Positions 1 through 6,331 are shown, counted from the stretch's first letter. The stretch is 10,470 nt of DNA from Baffinella frigidus (GCA_026770585.1 MU646844.1:264998-275467); one strand, 5' to 3'. Numbers and translations: made by a program. Notes: generated from the letters alone by a model not told the origin.

Positions 1-61
1 AAACGAATGCCCCCCCCCCTGATGAACGGCGCTTTCCCATGGAGCTTCATCGAAGAGAAAC

Positions 62-103
62 TCCCCGAAATCCGAAACCCGAAATCCGAAATCCGAAACC
101 CAT
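62..103 (+). repeat. CCGAAAY heptamer tract
   Basis: A run of CCGAAAC/CCGAAAT heptamers in 7-nt register. It resembles a mutated form of the CCCTAAA telomere-type heptamer found further right. No coding potential is seen. Confidence 0.7.
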
Positions 104-309
104 CACTCGAAAGTGCGGAGAGAGAGTGACGTCCCGTTACATCCCGGCGGTCCTGTCGTGCAGGGGAGCTCCTCCACAATGCCCCCTCCATAATCGGAGA
201 CACCTTCCATAAACGCAGACCCCCCTACATCAACAGCGGTGCCCCCAGCATAACAAGCGGTGTCCCTGAAAAAATCTTTCCCGGGGAGCAGGGCAGCGCG
301 GTTGTGCAT
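103..309 (-). pseudogene. Possible coding remnant with four 7-residue repeats
   Basis: I do not recognise this reading frame. It reads 68 codons on the minus strand from an ATG at 309 and its C-terminal end runs into heptamer repeat. Residues 18-45 form four 7-residue units: ACYAGGT, AVDVGGS, AFMEGVS and DYGGGIV. They correspond to four degenerate 21-bp units at 175-258. Glycine-rich units of this kind occur in repetitive surface proteins, but that comparison is only suggestive. A noncoding 21-bp minisatellite would give the same reading frame, so this may not be a gene. No domain, signal peptide or membrane segment is evident. Confidence 0.2.
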
Positions 310-344
310 TCAACGCCCAAGGCCAAGTCACCGCCCAAGGTCAC

Positions 345-440
345 CCCCCCCCCCCGAAACCCGAATCCCGAATCCCGGATCCCGAAACCCGAAACCTAAA
401 CCCCAAACCCCAAACCCCAAACCCCAAACCCCACACCCGA
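345..440 (+). repeat. CCCGAAA/CCCCAAA heptamer tract
   Basis: After a poly-C run come CCCGAAA, CCCGAAT and CCTAAAC-type units, then five CCCCAAA units, all on a 7-nt period. This is telomere-like satellite with changed bases. The interval 310-345 holds nothing recognisable. Confidence 0.75.
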
Positions 441-472
441 AAGCCCTGAAGACGGGGCGGCAAGTGACGCTC

Positions 473-607
473 CCTAACCCCTAACCCCTAACCCTTAACC
501 CCTAAAGACAGTGTAGGGTTCACCACACCCCCAAAACCTTAAATCCTAAACTCTAAACCCTAAACCCTAAACCCTGAACCCTGGACCCTAAATCCTGAAA
601 CCCAAAC
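473..607 (+). repeat. Degenerate telomere-type (CCCTAAA)n tracts
   Basis: Two tracts separated by about 25 bp. The first is CCCCTAA octamer-like (473-507). The second (533-607) is CCCTAAA with three perfect heptamers near its middle and variants on both sides. The C-rich strand is on +, the orientation expected of a left chromosome end, but the tract is too degenerate and too short to call a functional telomere. Confidence 0.8.
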
Positions 608-700
608 GCGAATGCAGGCGCTGAAGGCTGGACGGCAAATCGCATTCGTGACCCCGGGGCAGGTCTCCGATAAGACCCCCGCCGAGGTCCGCACCCCCAC

Positions 701-832
701 ACCTACTTTAGACGTGAACGGGAGCAATAATAAGTTGACACAACAGGAAAACGCTCAAAATCTGAGCGTTTTGCCAAAAGTTGACACGAGGTTCAATTGA
801 AGTTGACTTTTGCGATTGACCACCTTCAGGAC
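701..832 (+). mobile_element. Short repeated element, copy 1, with central hairpin
   Basis: This segment matches the reverse complement of 1619-1748. Shared blocks are CCTACTTTAGACGTGA at one end, CCAAAAGTTGAC in the middle and AGTTGACTTTTGCGATTGAC followed by CACC near the other end. A hairpin with 10-bp arms lies at 748-757 and 763-772. The GTCAACTTTTGCGA motif also occurs around 5030 and 5485. No coding capacity is seen, so it is presumably a non-autonomous mobile element. Confidence 0.65.
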
Positions 833-903
833 TAGCGCAGAGAGGGCTACAAAGGCATTTTCGGTTCCCACCCACCTCGCCCGCTCTCTGTCTACACCCG
901 GAA

Positions 904-950
904 CACTCAACACTCAACACTCAACACTCAACACTGAACCCGAAACTTGA
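904..950 (+). repeat. CACTCAA heptamer tract
   Basis: Four CACTCAA units followed by CACTGAA, CCCGAAA and similar units. The heptamer differs from CCCTAAA but keeps its length. The stretch 951-1080 has no recognisable feature. Confidence 0.75.
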
Positions 951-1080
951 AACCTCGCCCAGGCGTCCAAATAAGCCGTCCATCTATCATATATAGGCCA
1001 CACACACAAGAATTTGCTAGCCACCTCCTACCGTAGGGCGACCCGTAGGTCATACAATTCGGTACAAACTGGCTTCTGGG

Positions 1081-1266
1081 TTAGAGTTTTGGGGTTAGCC
1101 TCCTACCCCTGAGGTTTGTGATTTTGCTCCTATCCCTGAGTTTTGTGATTTTGCGGGTTGTGCCTCTTGCCGACTCTTGATTCTGCGGGTTGTGGCTCTT
1201 GGTTTGTGGTTTTGCTCCTAACCCTGAGGTTTGTGATTCTGCGGGTTGTGACTCTTGCTTCTGCAA
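1081..1266 (+). repeat. Minisatellite with CCTGAGGTTTGTGATT units
   Basis: Irregular tandem repeat built from two modules. One is CCTAACCCTGAGGTTTGTGA, present three times with changes. The other is GATTCTGCGGGTTGTG plus CTCTTG, also present about three times. The minus-strand open frame across it is a product of the repeat, not a gene. Confidence 0.65.
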
Positions 1267-1324
1267 AAACCTGCAGAAGTCGGTATTTCAGACTCCCGCG
1301 CCCTTAACCTGAAGAGGTTGGCAC

Positions 1325-1446
1325 TACAGGGGTACCTCGCTCATAAGAAACTGCCCCCCCCCCTAGGACCACCATAGGGCCCTAGGCATAGGCCTGCTGT
1401 AGGGTCCTAGGGGCGCGCGGTTTCTTATGAGCGAGGTACCCCTGTA
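1325..1446. mobile_element. Foldback MITE family 1, copy A
   Basis: Complete element. The ends are perfect inverted repeats of about 26 bp, starting CAGGGGTACCTCGC and continuing TCATAAGAAA. It is flanked by TA on both sides. The interior is palindromic, with a C-run, CCTAGG cores and a G-run, so the whole element can fold into one hairpin. There is no coding capacity. Flanking 8-mers do not match, so a TA target duplication is the best reading. That points to a Tc1/mariner-like transposase acting in trans. Confidence 0.9.
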
Positions 1447-1470
1447 ACAAGGACTATCTCGATTTTGCCC

Positions 1471-1500
1471 AAGGCTGCCGCACCGGCAGCAGGAGCAAGC
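1471..1500 (+). pseudogene. Coding-like remnant KAAAPAAGAS
   Basis: The frame reads KAAAPAAGAS. Nearly the same peptide, AAAPAAEAK, is encoded at 1582-1608 and 1961-1989. The three copies look like fragments of one Ala/Pro-rich coding segment. The parent gene is not recognised. Confidence 0.35.
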
Positions 1501-1581
1501 TTAACCTTACACCCTACATCCTCACCCCCACCATCCTACTCGTTGGGGGTCTCCCTTCTGATTTCGAGGTTTTTGCAGCAG

Positions 1582-1608
1582 GCAGCCGCGCCGGCAGCAG
1601 AGGCTAAG
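1582..1608 (+). pseudogene. Coding-like remnant AAAPAAEAK
   Basis: Second copy of the Ala/Pro-rich fragment. It is preceded by TTTTTGCAGCAG, which resembles a 3' splice acceptor. The frame closes at a TAG three codons after AAEAK. It directly precedes the inverted element at 1619-1748. Confidence 0.35.
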
Positions 1609-1618
1609 CTACGCTAGA

Positions 1619-1748
1619 CCTGAGGGTGGTCAATCGCAAAAGTCAACTCCCCAGTGCCGCGAGGTCAACTTTTGGAAGAAAGCACGGATTTCCGTGCTTT
1701 CTGCAATTGAGTTGACTTTTGATTGCTTCCGGTCACGTCTAAAGTAGG
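1619..1748 (-). mobile_element. Short repeated element, copy 2 (inverted), with different hairpin
   Basis: Inverted copy of 701-832. The flanking blocks agree closely, but the central hairpin is unrelated in sequence: 12-bp arms at 1677-1688 and 1691-1702 (AGAAAGCACGGA and its complement). Distance from the shared AGCAAT block to the stem is 19 nt in both copies. Its end abuts the duplicated gene tail at 1748. Confidence 0.65.
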
Positions 1749-1807
1749 ACACAGACGAGACCAAGACTCCTCCCAAGCAGGGTGGTCTCGAGCTCTTCGG
1801 CCTGTGA
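1748..1807 (+). pseudogene. Duplicated C-terminal coding remnant (LELFGL), copy 1
   Basis: The frame reads DTDETKTPPKQ then GGLELFGL and a TGA stop. The same peptide and stop are encoded at 1990-2050 with a few silent or conservative changes. A TAG lies directly before the first codon, so this copy is cut off at its 5' side. The stop codon is the first three bases of the TGATCACGTGA minisatellite. Confidence 0.4.
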
Positions 1808-1896
1808 TCACGTGACCACTAGAAATCTGATCACGTGACCGTGAGACGTGGTTGCGTTGTGATCACGTGGCCACTAGAAATTTGGTCGCGTGACCC
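1805..1896 (+). repeat. TGATCACGTGACC minisatellite, short array
   Basis: Three to four degenerate units of TGATCACGTGACC plus an ACTAGAAAT-type spacer. The core is a palindrome containing CACGTG, the plant G-box/E-box core. The match may be fortuitous. Confidence 0.7.
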
Positions 1897-1942
1897 TTAA
1901 CCTGACCCCTGACCCCTCTGAATCTTCCACACTAAACACTGA

Positions 1943-2050
1943 TTTCACGCGCCCGAACAGAAGGCGGCTGCGCCGGCAGCAGAGGCTAAGGACACAGACG
2001 AGACCAAGACTCCTCCCAAGCAGGGCGGCCTCGAGCTCTTTGGGCTGTGA
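1943..2050 (+). pseudogene. Duplicated C-terminal coding remnant (LELFGL), copy 2
   Basis: An open frame of 35 codons runs from just after a TGA at 1940-1942 to a TGA at 2048-2050. It has no start codon of its own. It joins the AAAPAAEAK motif directly to KDTDETKTPPKQ and GGLELFGL. It therefore shows that the shorter fragments at 1582 and 1748 once belonged together. Composition (Ala, Pro, Lys, Asp, Glu, Thr) suggests a disordered tail or linker. The family is not recognised. Like copy 1, it ends at the border of the TGATCAC array. Confidence 0.45.
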
Positions 2051-2312
2051 TCACGCGACCTTTCGAAAAGTGATCACGCGACCCCCGGAAATTTAGTCAC
2101 GCGGCCGCCAGAAATGTGGGCACGTGGCCGCCAGAAATGTGATCACGCGACCGTGAGAAATGTGATCACGCGACCCTCGGAAATTTAGTCACGTGGCCGC
2201 CGGAAATATGGTCACGCGAGCTCTGGAAATGTGATCACGCGGCCGTGAGAAATGTGATCACGCGACCTTGAGAAATGTGATCACGTGACTCCCAGAAATG
2301 TGATCACGTGAT
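2048..2312 (+). repeat. TGATCACGCGACC minisatellite, long array
   Basis: About a dozen units of roughly 21-22 bp. Each has a TGATCACGTGA or TGATCACGCGA type palindrome and a GAAAT spacer (for example CCAGAAATG, GAGAAATG). Variants alternate CACGTG and CACGCG. Confidence 0.85.
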
Positions 2313-2341
2313 CTCCATAATCTATAATCCGGGGGGGGGCG

Positions 2342-2369
2342 ATCCTTCCCCTAGGCCTTTGGGAAGGAT
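2342..2369. repeat. Short hairpin
   Basis: ATCCTTCCC and GGGAAGGAT form a 9-bp stem around CTAGGCCTTT. It lies between the two minisatellites. Confidence 0.5.
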
Positions 2370-2548
2370 AGGCCCGCCTCAGGACTCAATAGGCCCGCCT
2401 CGGGAGTGGCGCGAGATAGGCCCGCCTCGGGGTGGATGGGTCCGCCTCGGGACAGTCAGGCCCGCCTCGGGATAGATAGGCCCGCCTCGGGACGGACGGG
2501 CCCACCTCGGGGCGGATGAGCCCGCCTCGGGATAGATAGGCCCGTGCC
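2370..2548 (+). repeat. GGCCCGCCTCGGGATAGATA minisatellite
   Basis: Eight recognisable units of about 19-27 bp built around CCCGCCTCGGG, plus a partial unit. The same unit occurs in the opposite orientation (CCCGAGGCGGG) at 9073-9206 and 9475-9534. Confidence 0.85.
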
Positions 2549-2581
2549 CTGCACGAACAGGGGCACCTCTCTCGAAAGAGT

Positions 2582-2586
<5 letters not shown>

Positions 2587-2630
<44 letters not shown>

Positions 2631-2648
2631 CGAGAGAGAGAGAGAGAC
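2587..2648 (+). repeat. (GA)n microsatellite
   Basis: A nearly pure GA run with two GAGC interruptions, followed by ACGTTTATTAC. Related TTTATTA next to GAGAGA occurs at 9960 and 10264. Confidence 0.9.
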
Positions 2649-2690
2649 GTTTATTACTTTGGGGTTGAGAGCGATAGAGACCTTTAAATA

Positions 2691-2732
2691 ATTACTACCA
2701 ACAAGGCCGCCATGTGTGCACCTCCATCGAGG
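2691..2732 (+). repeat. Dispersed repeat with GCCGCCATGTGTGCACC, copy 1
   Basis: It resembles 2874-2917 (TACCAACA then a GCGCCATGTGTGCACC block) and, more weakly, 4186-4203. All three copies lie just upstream of a family 1 foldback. The ATG sits in a Kozak-like context, but no long frame follows in any copy. Confidence 0.5.
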
Positions 2733-2743
2733 CTGTGTCTGAG

Positions 2744-2864
2744 TACAGGGGTACCTCGCTCATAAGAAACTGCACCCCCCCTAGGACCACCGTAGGGCCC
2801 TAGGAATAGGCCTACTGTAGGGTCCTAGGGGAGGGCGGTTTCTTGTGAGCGAGGTACCCCTGTA
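2744..2864. mobile_element. Foldback MITE family 1, copy B
   Basis: Complete element flanked by TA. The left end is CAGGGGTACCTCGC and TCATAAGAAAC; the right end is the complement with GTGAGCGAGG. The interior has CCTAGG cores and is palindromic. Confidence 0.9.
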
Positions 2865-2873
2865 GGACCTAGA

Positions 2874-2917
2874 TATTCATACCAACACGGGCGCCATGTG
2901 TGCACCCCCGGAGGCTC
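2874..2917 (+). repeat. Dispersed repeat with GCCATGTGTGCACC, copy 2
   Basis: Second copy of the 2691-2732 repeat, lying between foldback copies B and C. The remaining 2918-3048 has no recognisable feature. Confidence 0.5.
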
Positions 2918-3048
2918 AAAGAGATTGGTAATTCATTGCCAAACAACCAGCGTCAGCGCTGCACATGCCTTCCGCATTGTGCTACATACTGTACCCCGTG
3001 TCGGCGGCTCTTACGAGCTTTTCCCGGATGGATTATATCTCCACCTCC

Positions 3049-3277
3049 TACAGGGGTACCTCGCTCATAAGAAACCGCCCCCCCCCCTAGGACCGCCATA
3101 GGACCCTAGGCATAGCCCTACTGTAGGGTCCTACAGGAGTACCTCGCTCATAAGAAACCGCCCACCCCCTAGGACCCTAGGGATAGCCTACTGTAGGGTC
3201 CTAGGCGGATGCGGTTTCTTGTGAGCGAGGTACCCCTGTAGGGGGGGGCAGTTTTTTATGAGCGAGATACCCCTGTA
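3049..3277. mobile_element. Foldback MITE family 1, copy C (interrupted host copy)
   Basis: The outer element starts with CAGGGGTACCTCGC at 3051 and ends with GATACCCCTG at 3275, with TA on both sides. It is split by a second element of the same family at 3134-3238. Joining the two halves at the TA restores a normal interior (GGGTCC-TA-GGGGGGGG), so the inner element came later. Confidence 0.9.
3132..3240. mobile_element. Foldback MITE family 1, copy D, nested in copy C
   Basis: The inner element runs from CAGGAGTACC at 3134 to GGTACCCCTG at 3238. It is bordered by TA at 3132-3133 and 3239-3240. It is shorter than the others because part of the palindromic middle is missing. The insertion gives direct evidence for a duplicated TA target. 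Confidence 0.92.
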
Positions 3278-3320
3278 CCCCGGAAGCTCAGGTTCAGTAG
3301 GGGCAACCACTCGAGAATGC

Positions 3321-3545
3321 TATCCCTTAAGTGCCCAGTAGGCACATACGCCCTACGGTAGGGTCCTAGGACCTACCTAGGACCTCTTGGCCATCAAATT
3401 TGACGGCCTGGGCACTTGAGGGATAGGGGGCCTATTTATCCCTCAAGTGGCCAGGCCGTCAAATTTGACGGCCAAGAGGTCCTAGGCAGGTCCTAGCTAG
3501 GGCTCTACGGTAGGGCGTATGAGCCTACTGGCCACTTGAGGGATA
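3321..3545. repeat. Inverted pair of foldback family 2 elements
   Basis: Arms 3321-3425 and 3437-3545 are near-complete reverse complements around an 11-bp spacer. Each arm is itself bounded by inverted ends: TATCCCTTAAGTGCCCA with its near-complement in the left arm, TATCCCTCAAGTGGCCA with its exact complement in the right arm. Each arm also holds a 20-bp palindrome around TCAAATTTGA (right copy 3454-3473 perfect). The interior shares GTAGGGTCCTAGG with family 1. TA borders the ends, so TA target use is likely here too. Confidence 0.85.
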
Positions 3546-3727
3546 TGTGGGGTTGTAGATATTTGTACCAGGATAAGGTATTCCAACTTCGTGACTGGCC
3601 AATATGGCTAGTAACGTGACCGATCAACGAAAGTTACTACACAAATGCCCACTTTTGAAAGCGCATCGGTTTCAAATAGGCCCCTCTAGCGTTCTCGTGT
3701 GGGTCATGCGGAGGGCGAGACCTTCCT

Positions 3728-3850
3728 TACAGGGCGAGACTCCGCTTGGGAGGAGAGAGGCCGCGCCGGCCCAGCCCCAACCACGAGCGAGATCTAAGAT
3801 ACCTTCATTAGTCAACCATCGAGGCTCATCACCTGTCCAACCGAGGCTCA
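3728..3850 (+). repeat. Dispersed repeat, GCTTGGGAGGAG ... CCGAGGCTCA
   Basis: The blocks GAGACTCCGCTTGGGAGGAG, GTCAACCATCGAGGCTC and TCACCTGTCCAACCGAGGCTC recur in the same order at 7718-7787. The copy here carries about 50 extra bases in the middle and ends where foldback copy E begins. The flanking 3546-3727 shows no recognisable gene; a 99-codon open frame from 3604 runs across this repeat into the foldback and is not credible. Confidence 0.6.
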
Positions 3851-3971
3851 CAGAGGGATACCTCGCGCATAAGAAAGCGCCTCCTCCTAGGACCCTACTG
3901 TAGGCATATGCCTAGGGTCCTATGGTGGTCCTGGGGGGGGGGGCGCTTTCTTATGAGCGAGGTACTCCTAT
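3849..3971. mobile_element. Foldback MITE family 1, copy E (degenerate ends)
   Basis: The left end is CAGAGGGATACCTCGCGC, the right end GCGAGGTACTCCTA. The arms after AAGAAA read GCGCC and the complementary GGCGC, unlike the CCGCC version in most copies. Flanking TA is not preserved. Confidence 0.8.
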
Positions 3972-3980
3972 TACTCTCGA

Positions 3981-4124
3981 TACAGGGGTACCTCGCTCAT
4001 AAGAAAGCGCCACCCCCTAGGACCCTACAGTAGGCCTATGCCTAGGGCCCTAAGGTGGTCCTACCTAGGGCCCTATGGTAGTCCTAGGAAGGTGGGCGTT
4101 TCTTATGGACGAGGTACAACTGCA
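3981..4124. mobile_element. Foldback MITE family 1, copy F
   Basis: The left end is intact with TA before it. The right end is decayed (GACGAGGTACAACTG then CA). The interior has an additional CCTAGGGCCCTA-type segment, making it longer than its relatives. Confidence 0.85.
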
Positions 4125-4217
4125 CCGATCGGAAGTGTCACAGACACTTCTGAGGGTAGATCTCTTTGACGTCAGCCTCTCCACGGCCACCATGTGTGCC
4201 CTGAAACAATACATGCA

Positions 4218-4338
4218 TGCAGGGGTACCTCGCTCATAAGAAACCGCCCCCCCCTAGGACCTACAGTAGGATCATGCCTAGGGTCCTATGGTAGTCCTAG
4301 GGGGGGGTGCGGTTTCTTATGAGCGAGGTACCCCTGTA
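4218..4338. mobile_element. Foldback MITE family 1, copy G
   Basis: Both ends are intact (CAGGGGTACCTCGC at 4220; complement ending 4336). TA is present on the right only; the left dinucleotide is TG. The repeat CACCATGTGTGCCCTG lies just upstream. A decayed partial end (GTAGGGGTGACTCGCGAATAA) follows at 4350-4371. Confidence 0.88.
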
Positions 4339-4389
4339 GTGTCCTCCCTGTAGGGGTGACTCGCGAATAAAGGGGTACAAATCGGGAAC

Positions 4390-4419
4390 CATGTTTCTTA
4401 ATTATTATTAAGAAACATG
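4390..4419. repeat. AT-rich hairpin
   Basis: CATGTTTCTTAAT and ATTAAGAAACATG form a perfect 13-bp stem with a 4-nt loop. It marks the change to AT-richer sequence. Confidence 0.75.
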
Positions 4420-4967
4420 TACACTCCACATATGCTCGAGGGTCGATCGGTCGGTCGCCGTTTTCTTAAATTAAAAACACCGCGAACAAAACCGGTGGAT
4501 CTCCGTTTTCTTATTAAGAAAACGCACGAAACTACGCGGGAGCGGTACACCTGTATTCGTTGTACAACGCCCCAACGTATTTTTAACATTTGTTCCACAA
4601 TCATCCAGTCTTGGAGAGAATTGAAAGGGGGAAAATACTTTGATAATAGATGGCTGCGCGATCCGAAAGCCAAAATGCATTCTCTGCAGTCCTTTCTACG
4701 GAAGGGCGTGTCGTTGGCATATGTTGGGAGAAATTAAAACCTAAAGGACCTAAAGGACCGGAGGAGTGCGTTATTGGGGCCATTTGAGGTTTAACCCTCC
4801 CGGGTAGAAGCGGTGGGTCCCCATGTTCTTAAAGTTTAGAAAACGCACGAAAGCGGTCGGTCGGTGTTCTGAACAACGATTTTGGGATTTGGTCACAGGG
4901 TGAGTTGGGTGGGGGGTTGGTGAAATTTTCAAGGCTGCACTACTCGGGAACCCCGTTTTTCGCGGAC
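4417..4967. other. AT-richer mosaic without a recognised gene
   Basis: It holds a 21-nt palindrome at 4504-4524 (GTTTTCTTATTAAGAAAAC core), repeated GGTCGGTCG blocks near 4450 and 4857, GAAAACGCACGAAA twice (about 4516 and 4838), and one arm of a long inverted repeat (4657-4759). Open frames of 60-106 codons overlap on both strands. None shows a domain I recognise, and overlap on opposite strands suggests chance. Confidence 0.5.
4657..4759 (+). repeat. Long inverted repeat, left arm
   Basis: About 103 bp, nearly the reverse complement of 6015-6117. Shared text includes GCGATCCGAAAGC, GTGTCGTTGGCATATGTTGG and ACCTAAAGGACCTAAAGGAC. The two arms bracket about 1.25 kb that includes the MYND cassette. 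Confidence 0.8.
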
Positions 4968-5063
4968 ATTCTTAAGTCAATTTTGCGATTTTCAAGGTCA
5001 ATATGTATTTTAGTGGTACAAACCCTGTCAACTTTTGCGATAAGGGTTTATTCGGGATTGGCC
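4968..5063 (+). repeat. Direct repeat flanking the MYND cassette, left copy
   Basis: It matches 5374-5518: ATTCTTAAGTCAA, TTTTGCGATTTTCAAGG, TATGTATTTTAGTGGTACAA and GTCAACTTTTGCGATAAGGG blocks in the same order, ending at GGGATTGGCC. The right copy has about 50 extra bases in the middle. The MYND stop codon lies inside this copy. Confidence 0.8.
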
Positions 5064-5272
5064 CAGGGCCTTTCCTGTGCGTCATGTGCCTCTCCCACTT
5101 TCGCAGCGACGTCCCTCAGAGGCACCGGCGGCGCGCACGTCTTCTTGTGACCCTTCCAGCCCGCGTTCTGGCATGCAGCGCCGCAGTAAGAGGCTTGCTT
5201 GCAGCGCGAGCAGCGCTGGAGCCCCACGCCGGACTTGCCACAGTGGCTGCAGCGGTCCGCGCTCGCCGCCAT
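5048..5272 (-). CDS. Stand-alone MYND-type zinc finger protein
   Basis: The 74-residue frame carries one complete MYND finger at about residues 8-46. All eight zinc ligands are visible: C8, C11, C21, C24, C30, C34, H42 and C46, with the usual CQxxxWxxH core (Q35, W39, H42). MYND fingers bind two zinc ions and usually serve protein-protein contacts, often in transcription or methyltransferase proteins. The start is the first ATG after an in-frame TGA at 5327-5329 and has G at +4. The last nine residues and the TAA lie in the flanking direct repeat, so the C-terminus is probably not original. It could be a small functional protein, or an exon carried by a mobile cassette. The domain call is strong; expression as an independent gene is uncertain. 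Confidence 0.75.
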   Translation of the reverse strand: MAASADRCSHCGKSGVGLQRCSRCKQASYCGAACQNAGWKGHKKTCAPPVPLRDVAAKVGEAHDAQERPWANPE

Positions 5273-5373
5273 CGCGGGGGCCGTGCAGCACGCCCCCCCC
5301 CCCTCCTCGAGCCAGCCCTTTAAAAGTCAATTGTAAAAAGGGCCCCCTTTCCGCCATGGAGCGACCTAGAAGA

Positions 5374-5518
5374 ATTCTTAAGTCAACTTTGCGATTTTCA
5401 AGGGGAATGTACTGCTGAGAGCAGTCCCCGTGATGAATGGATCTGAAAAGGTCTCATATGTATTTTAGTGGTACAAATCCTGTCAACTTTTGCGATAAGG
5501 GTTTATTCGGGATTGGCC
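5374..5518 (+). repeat. Direct repeat flanking the MYND cassette, right copy
   Basis: Second copy of 4968-5063 with a roughly 50-base insert between TTTTCAAGG and CATATGTATTTTAG. The insert contains a small hairpin, ACTGCT and AGCAGT around GAG, at 5411-5425. Confidence 0.8.
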
Positions 5519-5544
5519 GCAACTCCCCTCGACCACTTCGTTAC

Positions 5545-5574
5545 GCAAGCTTCCAGCCCTGGATGGCTTTTCTG
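5545..5574 (+). repeat. Inverted repeat with 6212-6241, left arm
   Basis: GCAAGCTTCCAGCCCTG, ATGG and CTTTT blocks recur in reverse complement at 6212-6241 with two or three differences. Confidence 0.65.
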
Positions 5575-5578
5575 GACC

Positions 5579-5664
5579 TGAAGCGGATCAAATCCCCTTT
5601 CGGGGCCTGAATTTTTTCAAAGTCTGAAAAGGGGGTGAGCGTAGAGGAGATTTGATCCGCTTCA
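5579..5664. mobile_element. 86-bp foldback element (family 3)
   Basis: Ends TGAAGCGGATCAAATC and GATTTGATCCGCTTCA are perfect inverted repeats. CCCCTTTC and GAAAAGGGG continue the pairing inside. It is followed by a tandem CTTATTGACA. No coding capacity. One copy only in this window, so mobility is inferred from its form. Confidence 0.6.
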
Positions 5665-6014
5665 CTTATTGACACTTATTGACTTTATTCGAAAATGAGA
5701 ATGCACGGTGCAAGAATTGAGGCGAGGTTAGGAAAACATCTGGGGTCTTCACCAGATTTTTCCTACCCAAGAAACTGCCACTACCCATAAGGAAAAAACC
5801 ACGAAGGAGCTTCCCGCACAAGCCCGGCGAACCGGACAGCGTGTCACTCCCCAATGGCTCCCCGCAGAGCACCCCGTTGCGTGGGGGCCTCTGCCTATTC
5901 CATACACAGTTGCCCCGGACTGGGCAAAAATGTATGGACCACTCTCCTTGCGGGCCACTCATACCACGCGAGGAGAGCAGAAAACCCCCTCAACCACCTA
6001 GGCCCCCACGTTGC
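5665..6014. other. Non-repetitive stretch without recognised gene
   Basis: Open frames of 60-98 codons exist on both strands, but none shows a motif I recognise and they overlap one another. No RNA gene or strong hairpin is evident. Confidence 0.4.
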
Positions 6015-6117
6015 GTCCTTTAGGTCCTTTAGGTTTTAATTTCTCCCAACATATGCCAACGACACGCCGTTCCGTAGAAGGGATCTGCAGAGAAAGCATT
6101 TTTGCTTTCGGATCGCG
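6015..6117 (-). repeat. Long inverted repeat, right arm
   Basis: Reverse-complement partner of 4657-4759. The best conserved part is TTAATTTCTCCCAACATATG with neighbouring CCAACGACACGCC. The similarity stops sharply on both sides. Confidence 0.8.
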
Positions 6118-6211
6118 TTTCGCTCTCCAGTGCAGAGGCTCGTGAAGAGGGGATACAGGGTGGCTCTCTTGGGGTGTTTGAGGAGTCCCGCGATGTTCTT
6201 TAGGCAGGTTC

Positions 6212-6241
6212 CAAAAAAGCCCATCAGGGCTGGAAGCTTGC
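6212..6241 (-). repeat. Inverted repeat with 5545-5574, right arm
   Basis: AAAAGCCCATCAGGGCTGG and AAGCTTGCC match the reverse complement of 5545-5574. The arm lies about 90 bp before the oxidoreductase gene. The gap 6118-6211 holds nothing recognised. Confidence 0.65.
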
Positions 6242-6331
6242 CAAACTACACTGGTCAAATTCGAAATTCAAGGCGTCCTAAAGCCTTAGGTCCTTCGAAA
6301 TCCTAGCTAAGCGTACCTCTAGGCAGCAGAT

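Noticed and set aside
1-20. Long C-runs and G-runs as assembly errors
   Set aside because: They recur paired within foldback interiors and are mostly explained by element structure, although exact run lengths may be unreliable.
725-745. TTGACA resembling a bacterial -35 box
   Set aside because: It is part of the repeated GTTGAC motif of a mobile element, with no spaced -10 box or gene, in a eukaryotic setting.
1081-1266. Minus-strand frame of 61 codons
   Set aside because: Low-complexity minisatellite translation with no recognisable motif.
4417-4737. A 106-codon plus-strand frame, with overlapping frames on the other strand
   Set aside because: No domain recognised, and the end overlaps a repeat whose other copy (6015-6117) does not preserve the same frame over its length.
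5666-5962. A 98-codon minus-strand frame
   Set aside because: No motif, no homologue I recognise, and overlapping frames of similar length on both strands.
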